From NCBI RefSeq assembly GCF_026341125.1, contig NZ_JAPEOR010000004.1, forward strand, positions 170,513-234,512: a DNA stretch of 64,000 nucleotides, given 5' to 3'. A model generated the notes under the pieces. It made no database searches, was not told where the DNA came from, and saw only the letters and a program-made list of their open reading frames with translations. This document shows, piece by piece, positions 53,110 to 61,438 of this stretch; position 1 is the first letter of the stretch; each line of letters starts with the position of its first letter. The translations under genes were made by a program, and so were the position numbers. This DNA comes from Streptomyces sp. NBC_01142. GTDB taxonomy: Bacteria; Actinomycetota; Actinomycetes; Streptomycetales; Streptomycetaceae.

Positions 53110-53640
53110 CGTGACACCACCGAGGACCCGGTCCAGCCCAGCAGCTCGCGCAGGCCCCGGGCGTCGGACTGCAACTGCTCCTCGTCCTGACGGCCGTGAT
53201 CGAGGACGTCGAAAGGGAGCGGCCCGCCGGGCGCTGGATCCTGGGCGGCAGAGCGCCGGGGAGTGATGTGGTAATGCCGTTGGCACGGCATTACCGAGGA
53301 GCTGGTAGTTGAGCTTCAGCGGGCGGTAGTACTGCTCCACCGCGCGACCGGCGGCCAGCGCCTCGTTCCAGAAACCCGCGGCTTCAGCGGAGGTCATCGC
53401 GGTCGGCTCGGCGACGTGCCGCGCGGTGAAAATCACCACCACATAGCCGCGGACCTGACCGCTGCGCCACAGATAGGCGTTGGCGAACGGGCCCTTGTTG
53501 ATCAGCAGGCCCCACGTGATGTCCTCGGCGGTGAAGTCGTTGGTGCAGATCGGGCAGTCGATCCCGGCCAGGTGGTCCTCGAAGTGCTCCGGCCACTCAG
53601 TGCGTGGGGCGGGCGCGATCCGCCTGTCGGCGGCGCTCAT
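53106..53640 (-). pseudogene. HIT-family protein, frameshifted in the catalytic motif
   Basis: The first frame gives a HIT fold (CPICTNDFTAEDITWG, LINKGPFANAYLW, VVVIFTARHVAEP, LNYQLLGNAVP). After NAVP the reading must change frame to give HYHITPRRS and the family C-terminus ending in a normal stop at 53106. Compared with the H-x-H-x-H triad, two bases appear to be missing and the first His is lost. The site lies in a perfect hairpin (53270-53295). Probably inactive unless the sequence is wrong or the ribosome shifts. The ATG overlaps the ABC gene stop. Confidence 0.7.
53270..53295. repeat. Perfect 11-bp inverted repeat at the HIT frameshift
   Basis: GGTAATGCCGT and ACGGCATTACC are perfect reverse complements around a TGGC loop, inside coding sequence and exactly at the point where the HIT reading frame breaks. 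Confidence 0.9.
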
Positions 53641-55646
53641 CCGCTGTCCCCGTTCCTGCTCGGAGCCTCGGCCTGGTAGGCGGCGGCTTGGAGGGTGAAC
53701 ATCTGGTGGTACTCGCCGTGTTGAGCCATCAGCGAAGTGTGATCACCGCTTTCGATGATCTGGCCGTCCTGGAACACGAAGATCCGATCGCACTCGATCA
53801 CGCTGGCCAGCCGATGGGAGATCAGGATCGTGATGCGGTCCGCGCGACGGCGGCCGCGCAGCACAGCGGTGTAGGCGGCGTGCTCGGCACGCGGGTCCAT
53901 GCTGGCGGTCGGCTCGTCGAGCAGGAGGACCGCGGCGTCCTTGTAGAGACCGCGGGCCACGGCGAACTTCGCCCAGTTCCCGCCGGAGAGTTCTTCGCCG
54001 TCCTTGAACCGCTTCGAGAGCGGGGTCGTCCACTGCTGGCGCAGCCCGGCAATGACCCTGTCAGCGCCGGACGCCGTCGCGGCCTCGTGTGCCCGCTCCG
54101 GATCGGCCTGCGTGATCGTCCCGGTGGAGATGGTGATGTTCGCGAGGGCCGAGAGCGGCCACTCCACTGGGTCCTGGAGGACCATGGCTACCTGGGCCTG
54201 CACGCTTTCGGCGTCCATCGTCAGCACGTCGGTGCCGTCCCAGGTGATGCTGCCGGCCGTCGGCTCGTACAACCCGGCGATCAGCTTGGACATCGTGGAC
54301 TTGCCCGAGCCGTTCGCCCCCACGAACGCGACGGTGGAGCCTGCGGCCAGTTCCAGGGACACGCCGTTGAGCGCGGGCTTCTTCCCGTCGGGGTAGGTGT
54401 AGGCGACGTTCTCGATGCTGATCGTCTTGACCTGGCCGGGTGCGGCGATCCCGGTGCGGCGTGGGAGCAACGTGCGGCACTTCTCCAGGAAGGTGTACAG
54501 GTCCGACACCCACAGGGCGTGCTCGTACACGTAGTGGGTCGCGAGGACGATCCGGGTCAGGGTGCCCTGGCTGGCCCGGATTGCCAGAACGGCGCCGCCG
54601 CCGGAGGCCAGCGGCAGCCAGCCCACGATCGTCATCCAGGCGAGCGCGGCGTAGGTCAGGCCGGTGGCCACACCGCCGACTGCTCGGCCGAACAGTGCCG
54701 TGCGGGCCTCGGCCCGCCCCAGCCGGGTGTCCTCCTCCTCGATCCGCCGGGCGATGCGCTCGTGCTCGCCCAGCAATGCCGGCTGCGCGGTCGAGGAGCG
54801 CAGCTCCGCGGCAGCGTCCCGGTCCAGCAGCAGCCAGGTGAACAGCCGCACGCGCCGCTGGAGGGTGCTGTAGCGGACCTGGCTGAGGAACCGCATGCGT
54901 GCGGAGCGCACCGAGGCGAGCCCCTGCGGAATCACCGAGGCGAGAAGCAGCGGCAGAAGAACCGGGTGGAGCAGGGTCAGAACAGAGGCGGCACCGATGA
55001 GTCCGAGGAGCGCGGACGCGAGTTCCATGATCTGGGTGATGGACTGGCGCGCGTAGTAGAGCCCCCGGTCGTTGGCGCGGTTGGAGTCATCCGCCCAGTT
55101 CGCGTCGTCGACGGCCTCAAGCCGCACGTGGGCCGCCAGGCGAAGGAAATCCATCTCGACAATGCGGCGGATCTTCGGTGTCAGCCGGGCCTGATACAAG
55201 GCGACCCCGGCATCGAGCACGGCACGGAACATCAGCAGCCCAGCCACCAGAGCCAGGGACGGGAACGCGGCGCGGATCCGGTCTGGGGTGGCGCCCTGGG
55301 CGAAGAGGGCTTGCAGGACGCCGATCGAGGCCAGGAGCCCGAACGCCGCCATCGCCGCCGAACCCAGCTGCAGGACGATCACGGCCGAGGTGGCCCGTGC
55401 GTCGGCGCGCCACGCCATCCCCAATACGCGGCGGATGATCGCGGGGAGCTTGGCGAAGATCTTCCACATGCTGGTGCGGGAGGCCTCACCATCCCAGGTC
55501 GACCAGTAGGCATCCTTGAGTTCGTCGCCGAGCTCCGCGCCTTCGGGCGAAGGCGGGGCAGACGCCGGAGGGAGCGGCACGGGCTCGGTACGTGCGTGCG
55601 GCACGGATCGGGCGCTCGGTGCGGCCGGGCGCAACGGATCGGTCAT
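53637..55646 (-). CDS. ABC transporter, fused permease and ATPase
   Basis: 669 residues. A 90-residue hydrophilic N-terminus, then a six-segment exporter domain (AMAAFGLLASIGVLQALFAQ onward), then the ATPase: Walker A VGANGSGKSTMSK, signature GEELSGGNWAK (one residue off LSGGQ), Walker B AVLLLDEPTASMD and the His switch ILISHRL. ATG at 55646 with GGGAG upstream, overlapping the stop of a tiny ORF. Likely exports a peptide or specialised metabolite. Confidence 0.9.
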   Translation of the reverse strand: MTDPLRPAAPSARSVPHARTEPVPLPPASAPPSPEGAELGDELKDAYWSTWDGEASRTSMWKIFAKLPAIIRRVLGMAWRADARATSAVIVLQLGSAAMAAFGLLASIGVLQALFAQGATPDRIRAAFPSLALVAGLLMFRAVLDAGVALYQARLTPKIRRIVEMDFLRLAAHVRLEAVDDANWADDSNRANDRGLYYARQSITQIMELASALLGLIGAASVLTLLHPVLLPLLLASVIPQGLASVRSARMRFLSQVRYSTLQRRVRLFTWLLLDRDAAAELRSSTAQPALLGEHERIARRIEEEDTRLGRAEARTALFGRAVGGVATGLTYAALAWMTIVGWLPLASGGGAVLAIRASQGTLTRIVLATHYVYEHALWVSDLYTFLEKCRTLLPRRTGIAAPGQVKTISIENVAYTYPDGKKPALNGVSLELAAGSTVAFVGANGSGKSTMSKLIAGLYEPTAGSITWDGTDVLTMDAESVQAQVAMVLQDPVEWPLSALANITISTGTITQADPERAHEAATASGADRVIAGLRQQWTTPLSKRFKDGEELSGGNWAKFAVARGLYKDAAVLLLDEPTASMDPRAEHAAYTAVLRGRRRADRITILISHRLASVIECDRIFVFQDGQIIESGDHTSLMAQHGEYHQMFTLQAAAYQAEAPSRNGDSG

Positions 55647-55825
55647 GATCGGCTCCCGCTGACCGCGTGCCGCGTTGCCAGGACAGGCTGGCTGATGGGC
55701 AGAACCCTGGAAGATGCCGCCCGGCAGCCACCGTCGTGGGTGGCGGGCGACATCGACGAAGGGGCGTGCCGGCGCGCCTGCGTCCTGCCGCGGTGGCTGG
55801 TCGCTGCATGGGTGGGCTCGCTCAT
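55643..55825 (-). CDS. Small basic ORF coupled to the ABC gene
   Basis: 60 residues (MSEPTHAATSHRGRTQARRH and on, with one Cys in THDGGCRAAS). Its ATG overlaps the stop of the ORF upstream and its stop overlaps the ABC start, both as ATGA. Such a chain suggests translation even if the peptide itself is not conserved. No family recognised. It could be a precursor peptide, a leader for coupling, or a remnant. Confidence 0.4.
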   Translation of the reverse strand: MSEPTHAATSHRGRTQARRHAPSSMSPATHDGGCRAASSRVLPISQPVLATRHAVSGSRS

Positions 55826-55965
55826 GCGGTCCACCTCGTATCCGGTCGTGCTGAGCGGGGGGCGACGGCGTCAACCCGCTGTGCGTGGCGGGCGAGAGGA
55901 GTAGTCGAGGGCCGCCGCTGTTCGAATCCGAGAGGCTGATGTGCAAGGGCGAGTACGGGATTCAT
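55822..55965 (-). CDS. Small ORF with strong ribosome binding site
   Basis: 47 residues, start MNPVLALAHQPLGFEQRRPS, end RPDTRWTA. GGAGG lies 5 bp before the ATG, the best site in this stretch, and no other gene is close enough to use it. First in the coupled chain of small ORF, small ORF, ABC transporter. No family recognised; a candidate peptide precursor or leader peptide. The rest of the gap to 56226 shows only a CCCCC-CA-GGGGG-type short hairpin near 56015. Confidence 0.4.
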   Translation of the reverse strand: MNPVLALAHQPLGFEQRRPSTTPLARHAQRVDAVAPRSARPDTRWTA

Positions 55966-56226
55966 GGCGTCCTCCGTCTGGGCGCGTGAGGGGTACTGGT
56001 GCTCTAAGAACGCCCCCGTGGGGGGTCCGTAACGGCTTGGTCGGGGGCAGATATTGGACGAATGTTCTATTGATGGGTAGTGGGCGCCGGGGCCGCGCCC
56101 GGGGTCGGCGGAGATGAACTCGAACGCGGCGTGTCACCCGTTCGTGGACTTGTCCTCGCGGCCGTGGACGCATGCCTGTGACGGCAGCGTCGGCCGGGCC
56201 GCTGCCGGGTGGGTGGTGGGGTCAGG

Positions 56227-57207
56227 TCAGGGGGCGGGGTGTTCCAGGGCCTCGTTCCAGGCGTCGATGCCGTCCGGGTCGAGGAGTGGCGCTACTGGGG
56301 TGTTGAGGTACTCGTGCTCGACGAAGTACAGGCCGGCGGTTCCGGCGTGGCCGGGGAAGAGTTCGTTCAGGCGGCGGGTGACGGCTTCCGGCACGGCGTC
56401 TTCGGCGTCGAGGAGCCGACGGGCGAGGATCTTGCGGTTCCACACGTCCAGGCCGAAGGAGTCGCTGTTCCGGGACGCGTGGGAGGCCATGATCGCGGCG
56501 GTGTAGGGGCCGACGCCCTTGATCTGCTGGAAGGTCTGCACGAGGTCGCCGGCGCTCTGGAGTTCCTCGGTGGTGTGATCACGGAAGAAGGCGGCGAAGT
56601 GGGGCAGGGTCTTGGCGCGGTATCCGAGGCGGTCCTGTTCCTTGAAGGTCTCGGCGGAGACGTGCGCCAGTTCCTCGGGCGTGAACCAGGCCCGGAGCGT
56701 GATGCCGTCGAAGTGGACGAGCTGGCCGTGGTGGGTGAGGAGGTTGCGGGTCATCTGGGTGGTGCGGGCGATGGTGACGTTCTGCAGGAGCAGGGCGACC
56801 ACCGCGATCTCGAAGTGGTCTTCGGGGCAGCTCTGCCGCATGCCGGACAGCGCTTGGAGCGGCTCGCTCATCTGCGGTACGGCGGCGGCGAGTTCGGTGA
56901 ACTGGCTGAGGTCTTCGTCCAGTCCGTAGGAAGTGGTCAGTCGGCGTACCAGGTGCTCGCCGTGGCTGGGCTTGTAGTCGCCGTCGGTGTAGATGTCGGC
57001 GATGACGAGCTGGTCTTCGGCGTGCAGGCGTACGCCGGTGACGAGGTCGCCGGCCCGGAAGGTGCGCCAGGAGCGGGTGGCGGTGTGTGCCTCGAGCCCG
57101 GTGGCGTAGTGGGACGGCTTCCAGAGGGTGTGGAGGAAGTCGAAGGGCCCGTCTCCGGTGACGGGCAGTTCGATGGTGTCGGCGTGTTCGAGGTGGCGGG
57201 GGGTCAC
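56227..57207 (-). CDS. HhH-GPD family DNA glycosylase
   Basis: 326 residues. Residues 230-260 hold the helix-hairpin-helix (QQIKGVGPYTAAIMAS), and DSFGLDVWNRKILARRLL carries the conserved Asp of the GPD loop. The N-terminal half is OGG1/AlkA-like. GTG at 57207, one base after the WYL gene stop. It lacks a clear iron-sulphur tail. Either base-excision repair or, in this company, a repurposed enzyme that cleaves or binds a modified nucleoside. Confidence 0.75.
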   Translation of the reverse strand: MTPRHLEHADTIELPVTGDGPFDFLHTLWKPSHYATGLEAHTATRSWRTFRAGDLVTGVRLHAEDQLVIADIYTDGDYKPSHGEHLVRRLTTSYGLDEDLSQFTELAAAVPQMSEPLQALSGMRQSCPEDHFEIAVVALLLQNVTIARTTQMTRNLLTHHGQLVHFDGITLRAWFTPEELAHVSAETFKEQDRLGYRAKTLPHFAAFFRDHTTEELQSAGDLVQTFQQIKGVGPYTAAIMASHASRNSDSFGLDVWNRKILARRLLDAEDAVPEAVTRRLNELFPGHAGTAGLYFVEHEYLNTPVAPLLDPDGIDAWNEALEHPAP

Positions 57208-57208
57208 G

Positions 57209-58234
57209 TCATGCTCCTGGGTGGCGGCCGTGGGTGGATCTCAGGCGGGAGTCGTCGTCGGGGAGTCCGTCCGGCGGCGCTGGGCCCGGGGGCGCGGCGG
57301 TGTCGTAGACGGCCAGGGTGCGGCGCAGCTGGCCGGCTATCGCCGCGCGCAGCGCTTCCGGTTCGGTGACGACGACGTCCGGGCCGTAGCTGCTGACCAG
57401 CGGGATCAACCACTCCCACCGGTCGACGAACAGCACGATCGTCAGGGACCCGTCGTCGTGTTCATGGACCTGGGACGTGGACTTCAGGCTGAGGCGCAGC
57501 ATCTCGTCGCGTGCCGCAGCCGTGACGTTCAGGGCGACGCGTACCTCGCCCTTGCCGTAGTCCTCCATGGTCTGCGTCCACCAGTCGCGGACGGAGAAGG
57601 ACTCGGGGTAGGCGAAGGTCAGGTCGGTGGGCACCAGCCGGTCGACCAGGTTGAGTCGGAACCGGGAGGGGCCGCCGGTGGCGCGGGCGGCGACCATGTG
57701 CCACTCGCCTGCCTTCCACACCACGCCGTAGGGCTTGAGGAGGGCGGTCTCCTGGCTCCCGGTCTTGGAGCGCCAGGTGGCTTCGACGGCGGTCGCGGCG
57801 AGCATGGCGGTGCGCAGGATCGGAAGGTGCCCGGAGCCTTCGTCGCGCCAGTACCAGTCGGCGGTGTCGAAGTGGATGCGCCGGGCCAGGCGCCGGATGA
57901 CCTCTTGGACGGTGTCGCTGATGCCGACCGCGCGGGCGCGGTCTTCGGTGGCGGCGGCGTCGGGGTCGAGGAATCCCAGGACGTACAGCCGCAGGGCGTG
58001 GTCGGAGTCGATGGTGAGCGGGTCGAGGGCGGTATCGGGGGAGAGCCGGTATCCGCCGACCTTGCCGGGCTGGGCCTGGATGGGGATGCCGTGAGCGGTG
58101 AGGGTGGTGATGTCGCGGTAGATGGTGCGTTCGGTGACGCCGAAGCGGTCGGCCAGCTCGCTGGCGGGCACGTTGGTGCGGCTGCGGAGCATGTGCACGA
58201 TGCCCAGCTGCCGGGCGCGGACGGCGTCGACCAT
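57209..58234 (-). CDS. WYL-domain transcriptional regulator (DeoR-like HTH)
   Basis: 341 residues. N-terminal winged helix: LADRFGVTERTIYRDITTL (recognition helix). The WYL region covers about 120-300 (PYGVVWKAGEWHMVAARA; FRLNLVDRLVPTD), followed by a C-terminal extension. ATG at 58234, touching the SDR stop (TGATG). As part of the operon it may act as its own ligand-sensing regulator. Confidence 0.85.
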   Translation of the reverse strand: MVDAVRARQLGIVHMLRSRTNVPASELADRFGVTERTIYRDITTLTAHGIPIQAQPGKVGGYRLSPDTALDPLTIDSDHALRLYVLGFLDPDAAATEDRARAVGISDTVQEVIRRLARRIHFDTADWYWRDEGSGHLPILRTAMLAATAVEATWRSKTGSQETALLKPYGVVWKAGEWHMVAARATGGPSRFRLNLVDRLVPTDLTFAYPESFSVRDWWTQTMEDYGKGEVRVALNVTAAARDEMLRLSLKSTSQVHEHDDGSLTIVLFVDRWEWLIPLVSSYGPDVVVTEPEALRAAIAGQLRRTLAVYDTAAPPGPAPPDGLPDDDSRLRSTHGRHPGA

Positions 58235-58965
58235 CAGAGTGCCGCCCCCAGGGGATAGATCTGGCCGGTGGCGTACGACCACTGCTCAGCGGTAGCGAGG
58301 TCGATGCAGGTGGCGGCGACCTCGTCCAGGGACAGGGGGCGTCCCCACGGCAGTTGCTCGTAGTAGGCGTCGGGGTCGGTGACGCCTTTGAGGGACATGA
58401 TCTGCCGGGCGAGGGGCGAGTCGATGAGCGACGGTGCGAGGAGATTGACCCGGACGCCGTGGTGCAGCTCCTCCTTGGCCAGGGTGGTGACGAGGGAGGC
58501 GAGGGCGGCCTTCGCCGCGGTGTACGGGCCGTTGCCGGGACGGGCCGCCTGTCCTGCGTCGGAGCCGACCGCCAGAACGCGGGCGCCGTCGTGCCGGGCC
58601 CGGTCGGCGAGGGCGTGCCAGGTGCGGACGAAGCTGACGACGTTGGCCTGGTGGACCGCCTCGTACTCGCTGACGTCGGTGTCCGCGACGGTCTGCTTGG
58701 TCGAGGGGGCCCCGATGCAGGCGAACACCGCGCGCAGCGGGCCCGCGCAGGAGTCGACAGCATGCCGTAAGGCGGCGGTCGCGGCGTCGTCGGAGGCGTC
58801 GAACCGTACCCAGGAGGAGTCCTCGTCCTGGGGCGGGCGGGTGCGGTAGGTGGCCACGACCTGCCAGCCCTCTTTGACCAGGCGGGTGCGGATCGCTGCG
58901 CCGAGGGCCCCGCTGGCGCCGGTCACGACGGCCAGCGGGGCGACAGCGGACGGGGGAGCGGTCAC
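58234..58965 (-). CDS. Short-chain dehydrogenase/reductase
   Basis: 243 residues. VVTGASGALGAAIRTRL (TGxxxGxG), NVVSFVRTWH, VLAVGSDAG (Ser), GPYTAAKAALASLVTTL (Tyr-x3-Lys) and the C-terminal substrate loop. GTG start with GTGA overlap to the upstream gene. Likely oxidises or reduces a hydroxyl or keto group of the product of this operon. Confidence 0.85.
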   Translation of the reverse strand: MTAPPSAVAPLAVVTGASGALGAAIRTRLVKEGWQVVATYRTRPPQDEDSSWVRFDASDDAATAALRHAVDSCAGPLRAVFACIGAPSTKQTVADTDVSEYEAVHQANVVSFVRTWHALADRARHDGARVLAVGSDAGQAARPGNGPYTAAKAALASLVTTLAKEELHHGVRVNLLAPSLIDSPLARQIMSLKGVTDPDAYYEQLPWGRPLSLDEVAATCIDLATAEQWSYATGQIYPLGAAL

Positions 58966-59381
58966 CGGGCGTCGGCCTCCGGCTGGGCGGGGGCGTCGGG
59001 GTGGTCGGTGTCCCACATCTCGGCGAAGCGCATCTGGTCGTCGGGGATGTCGAACAGGGCGCCGACGGCCCGGGCGTGGGCGATGGCGTCCTCGTCGCCG
59101 CGGGGGATGTCGACGACGGTGCGCGGGAAGACCACGAGCATCCGCGTCTCGTCGATGAGGTGGGCGTAGTACAGCCGGGACTTCAGCGCGGCGGACAGAG
59201 CCAGCGCCAGGCCCGGCGCCTGGTCGGCCGGCACGGTCAGCTCGATGATCTCGATGGGGGTGCGCTCGTCGAGCAGATGCGGGTAGCGGCGGTCCTCCAT
59301 GCCGGCGAAGACGGCCGGGAGTTCACCGTCGGTGAGGCTTTCCGTGATGACGACGGCGCGCATGCTGGTCACGCGGAACAC
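58962..59381 (-). CDS. Hypothetical protein (139 aa)
   Basis: Alpha/beta pattern with strands MRAVVITESL, IEIIELTVP and RMLVVFPRTVVDIPRGDED. No family recognised. GTG at 59381 with GAGAGG upstream; an in-frame ATG at 59363 is an alternative. It lies between an aaRS-like ligase and an SDR, with a 10-bp gap and a 4-bp overlap, so it belongs to the same pathway. Confidence 0.7.
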   Translation of the reverse strand: MFRVTSMRAVVITESLTDGELPAVFAGMEDRRYPHLLDERTPIEIIELTVPADQAPGLALALSAALKSRLYYAHLIDETRMLVVFPRTVVDIPRGDEDAIAHARAVGALFDIPDDQMRFAEMWDTDHPDAPAQPEADAR

Positions 59382-59391
59382 GTCCTCTCAC

Positions 59392-60396
59392 TCAGTGGTA
59401 GGGGAAGGTCAGGGCTTCGAACACGGTCCGGCCGGTGCACAGCGCCAGCAGCCGTTCGACGCCCAGGCCGAACGTGAACACGTCGGCGGGGTCGCAGTCG
59501 ATGTCGGTGAAGAAGTCGACCGGCCCGCGGTCCGCCGGGATGCCGTGCAGCTGCGTGCGCAGGGCGATGTTCGCCTCGACCATCGGCCGGTAGTCGTCGG
59601 CAGTACGCAGCTTGACCCCGCCGTCGCAGATCTCGGTGCCGGCCGCTATCAGGGAGAACCGCTCCGCGCGGCCACTCGCCTCGTTGATGCGGGAGTTGTG
59701 CCGCAGCTCCCAGGGGAATCCGTACAGCACGGTGGGCTTGGTGACGGGCTTCTCCACGGCGTGCTTGACGAAGTCCTCCATCACCGCCCAGTCGGTGCCG
59801 TCCGCCTCCAGGCCGCGGTCCTTGAGCCAGCCTCGGGCGGCCTCGACCAGCTCCGCACCGGTCGGGGCCTCGGTGACGCCGAGCGCCTCGGCGATCGCGT
59901 CGTCGACAGGCCGCGTCTGGATGGTGGTGAAGTCGACCGCGGGGGTGGCCAGGGTGGCAAACGTGGTCTGCACCGTGTGCTGCACCAGGCCGGTGACCAG
60001 GCTGATTCCGGTCTGGAGGTCGATGTCGCGGGCGGCGGTCTGCAGCATGGTGAACTCGATCGCGTGACTGTCGTCGGCCTGCTCGGCGCGGATCGCCTTG
60101 GACAGGTCGAAGACGCGGTCGATGCTGACGACGACGCGGCGCAGGTGTTCCTCAGCGGAGTGCCGGAGGTGGAAGGACTGCCCGGTCAGCGGGTGGAGCG
60201 TGGCGAACTGCGGGATCGGGGCGCTCTCGCGGTCCTGGCACAGCACGGGGGTGGCGACCTCCGTGTAGCCGGTCTCGTGCAGCCAGCCGCGCATGGCGCG
60301 CACCATGTCGGCCTTGGCCAGCAGCAGGGTCCGCTCGGAGGGGTGCTGCTTGAGGAGGGTGCCGTACAGGCGCCGGTCTTCCGGGGCGATGGTCAC
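59392..60396 (-). CDS. LysRS-like class II synthetase paralogue without anticodon domain
   Basis: 334 residues. Class II core: FHLRHSAEEHLRRVVVSIDR (motif 2 region of LysRS), FDLSKAIRAEQADDSH (Arg that binds the acyl-adenylate), AIEFTMLQTA and motif 3 FGLGVERLLAL. LysRS is about 500 residues with an N-terminal OB-fold; here that is missing, as in EpmA/PoxA and asparagine synthetase A. It should activate an amino acid as its adenylate and pass it to a protein, small amine or ammonia. GTG overlaps the S66 peptidase stop by 4 bp. Confidence 0.85.
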   Translation of the reverse strand: MTIAPEDRRLYGTLLKQHPSERTLLLAKADMVRAMRGWLHETGYTEVATPVLCQDRESAPIPQFATLHPLTGQSFHLRHSAEEHLRRVVVSIDRVFDLSKAIRAEQADDSHAIEFTMLQTAARDIDLQTGISLVTGLVQHTVQTTFATLATPAVDFTTIQTRPVDDAIAEALGVTEAPTGAELVEAARGWLKDRGLEADGTDWAVMEDFVKHAVEKPVTKPTVLYGFPWELRHNSRINEASGRAERFSLIAAGTEICDGGVKLRTADDYRPMVEANIALRTQLHGIPADRGPVDFFTDIDCDPADVFTFGLGVERLLALCTGRTVFEALTFPYH

Positions 60397-61349
60397 CGCT
60401 CTCCTCCTTCGGCCGGGCCGGTCCAGGGGGAGGTGATAGTGAGGGGGTGCTCAGCAGTGGAGTTGAGGAGGACCTCGGCCCCGATGGGCAGGGTGTGCTT
60501 GAGGGGGGTGTGCCCGAAGGGCAGGCCGACGGCGATGGGGAAGTCGTACTCGGCGCACAGGTCCATGACCATCTGCTGGGCGCCCGTCCCGCCGGAGGGC
60601 TCGCAGCCGAGGAGTTCACCGACGACCATGCCGGAGATCTGGTCGAGGACGCCGCAATCCCGGAAGTGGGTCAGGGTCTGGTCCAGCTGCTCGATCGGCT
60701 TGAAGGCGTCCTCCCAGGCGAGGACCGCTCCCTGCCAGTGGGGTTCCCACACGGTGCCCAGCAGGCAGCGCAGCGAGGTCAGACATCCGGCGACCAGAGG
60801 CCCCTGCGCGGATCCGGTGCGGGCCCACCCCAGCGGGGCGTTGATCCGGGCGGCGTGCGCCTCGCCGGCGAGGACGGCACAGAAGTGGTCGCCGGTGGCC
60901 GCGGGAGCGTCAGGGGAGCCGAAGTCCCACAGGACGGCGGGCCCATGGAAGGTGGGCATGCCGGTGCGGGCGGTGATCGCGTTCAGCAGCACCGTCGGGT
61001 CGCTCACCCCGACGATCGGCTTCGGGTGGGCGCCGATCAGCGTGTAGTCGAGGCCGCGCAGCAGCCGGTTGGCGTTCTTGCCGCCCCCGGCGCACACCAC
61101 GGCCGCGATGCCGGGGTCGGCGATGAAGGAGTGGAAGTCGTCCAGGAGCGCGGCCTCGCTGCCGGCCCGGTAGCCGTGGGTGTCCAGCGCGTGGGCGGCG
61201 GTGACCGGCTCGAACCCGCGGCCGCGCAGGGCGTCCAGCCCGCGCGTGAACTGGTCGGGGTTCTGAGCCGGTTCGGGCGCGGACACGGCGACGACGCCGA
61301 TGCGGTCGCCCTTGGCGAGCGGGGCGGGCAGAACACGTGCGGTACTCAA
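60393..61349 (-). CDS. S66-family LD-carboxypeptidase (MccF-like)
   Basis: 318 residues. IAAVVCAGGGKNANRLLRGL and PIVGVSDPTVLLNAI (Ser nucleophile) are the S66 blocks; MVVGELLG and GLPFGHTPLKHTLPIG carry the Glu and His regions. MccF cleaves and so detoxifies aminoacyl-nucleotide antibiotics of the microcin C type. TTG at 61349 with GAGGAGA 7 bp upstream. Next to an aminoacyl-adenylate-forming enzyme this gives a tidy immunity hypothesis; a cell-wall recycling role is the alternative. Confidence 0.85.
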   Translation of the reverse strand: MSTARVLPAPLAKGDRIGVVAVSAPEPAQNPDQFTRGLDALRGRGFEPVTAAHALDTHGYRAGSEAALLDDFHSFIADPGIAAVVCAGGGKNANRLLRGLDYTLIGAHPKPIVGVSDPTVLLNAITARTGMPTFHGPAVLWDFGSPDAPAATGDHFCAVLAGEAHAARINAPLGWARTGSAQGPLVAGCLTSLRCLLGTVWEPHWQGAVLAWEDAFKPIEQLDQTLTHFRDCGVLDQISGMVVGELLGCEPSGGTGAQQMVMDLCAEYDFPIAVGLPFGHTPLKHTLPIGAEVLLNSTAEHPLTITSPWTGPAEGGER

Positions 61350-61438
61350 GCGAGGTCTCCTCTTGGCTGGGGCCGTCCGCCATGCACCGGTCTCCCGAGG
61401 GGTGATGATTCCGGTGCACAGCGTGACGGTAAGGGGTG

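Noticed and set aside
46858..55965. A classic FxLD lanthipeptide cluster
   Set aside because: No lanthionine dehydratase or cyclase and no precursor with an FxLD motif was seen; only the PCMT-like domain fits.
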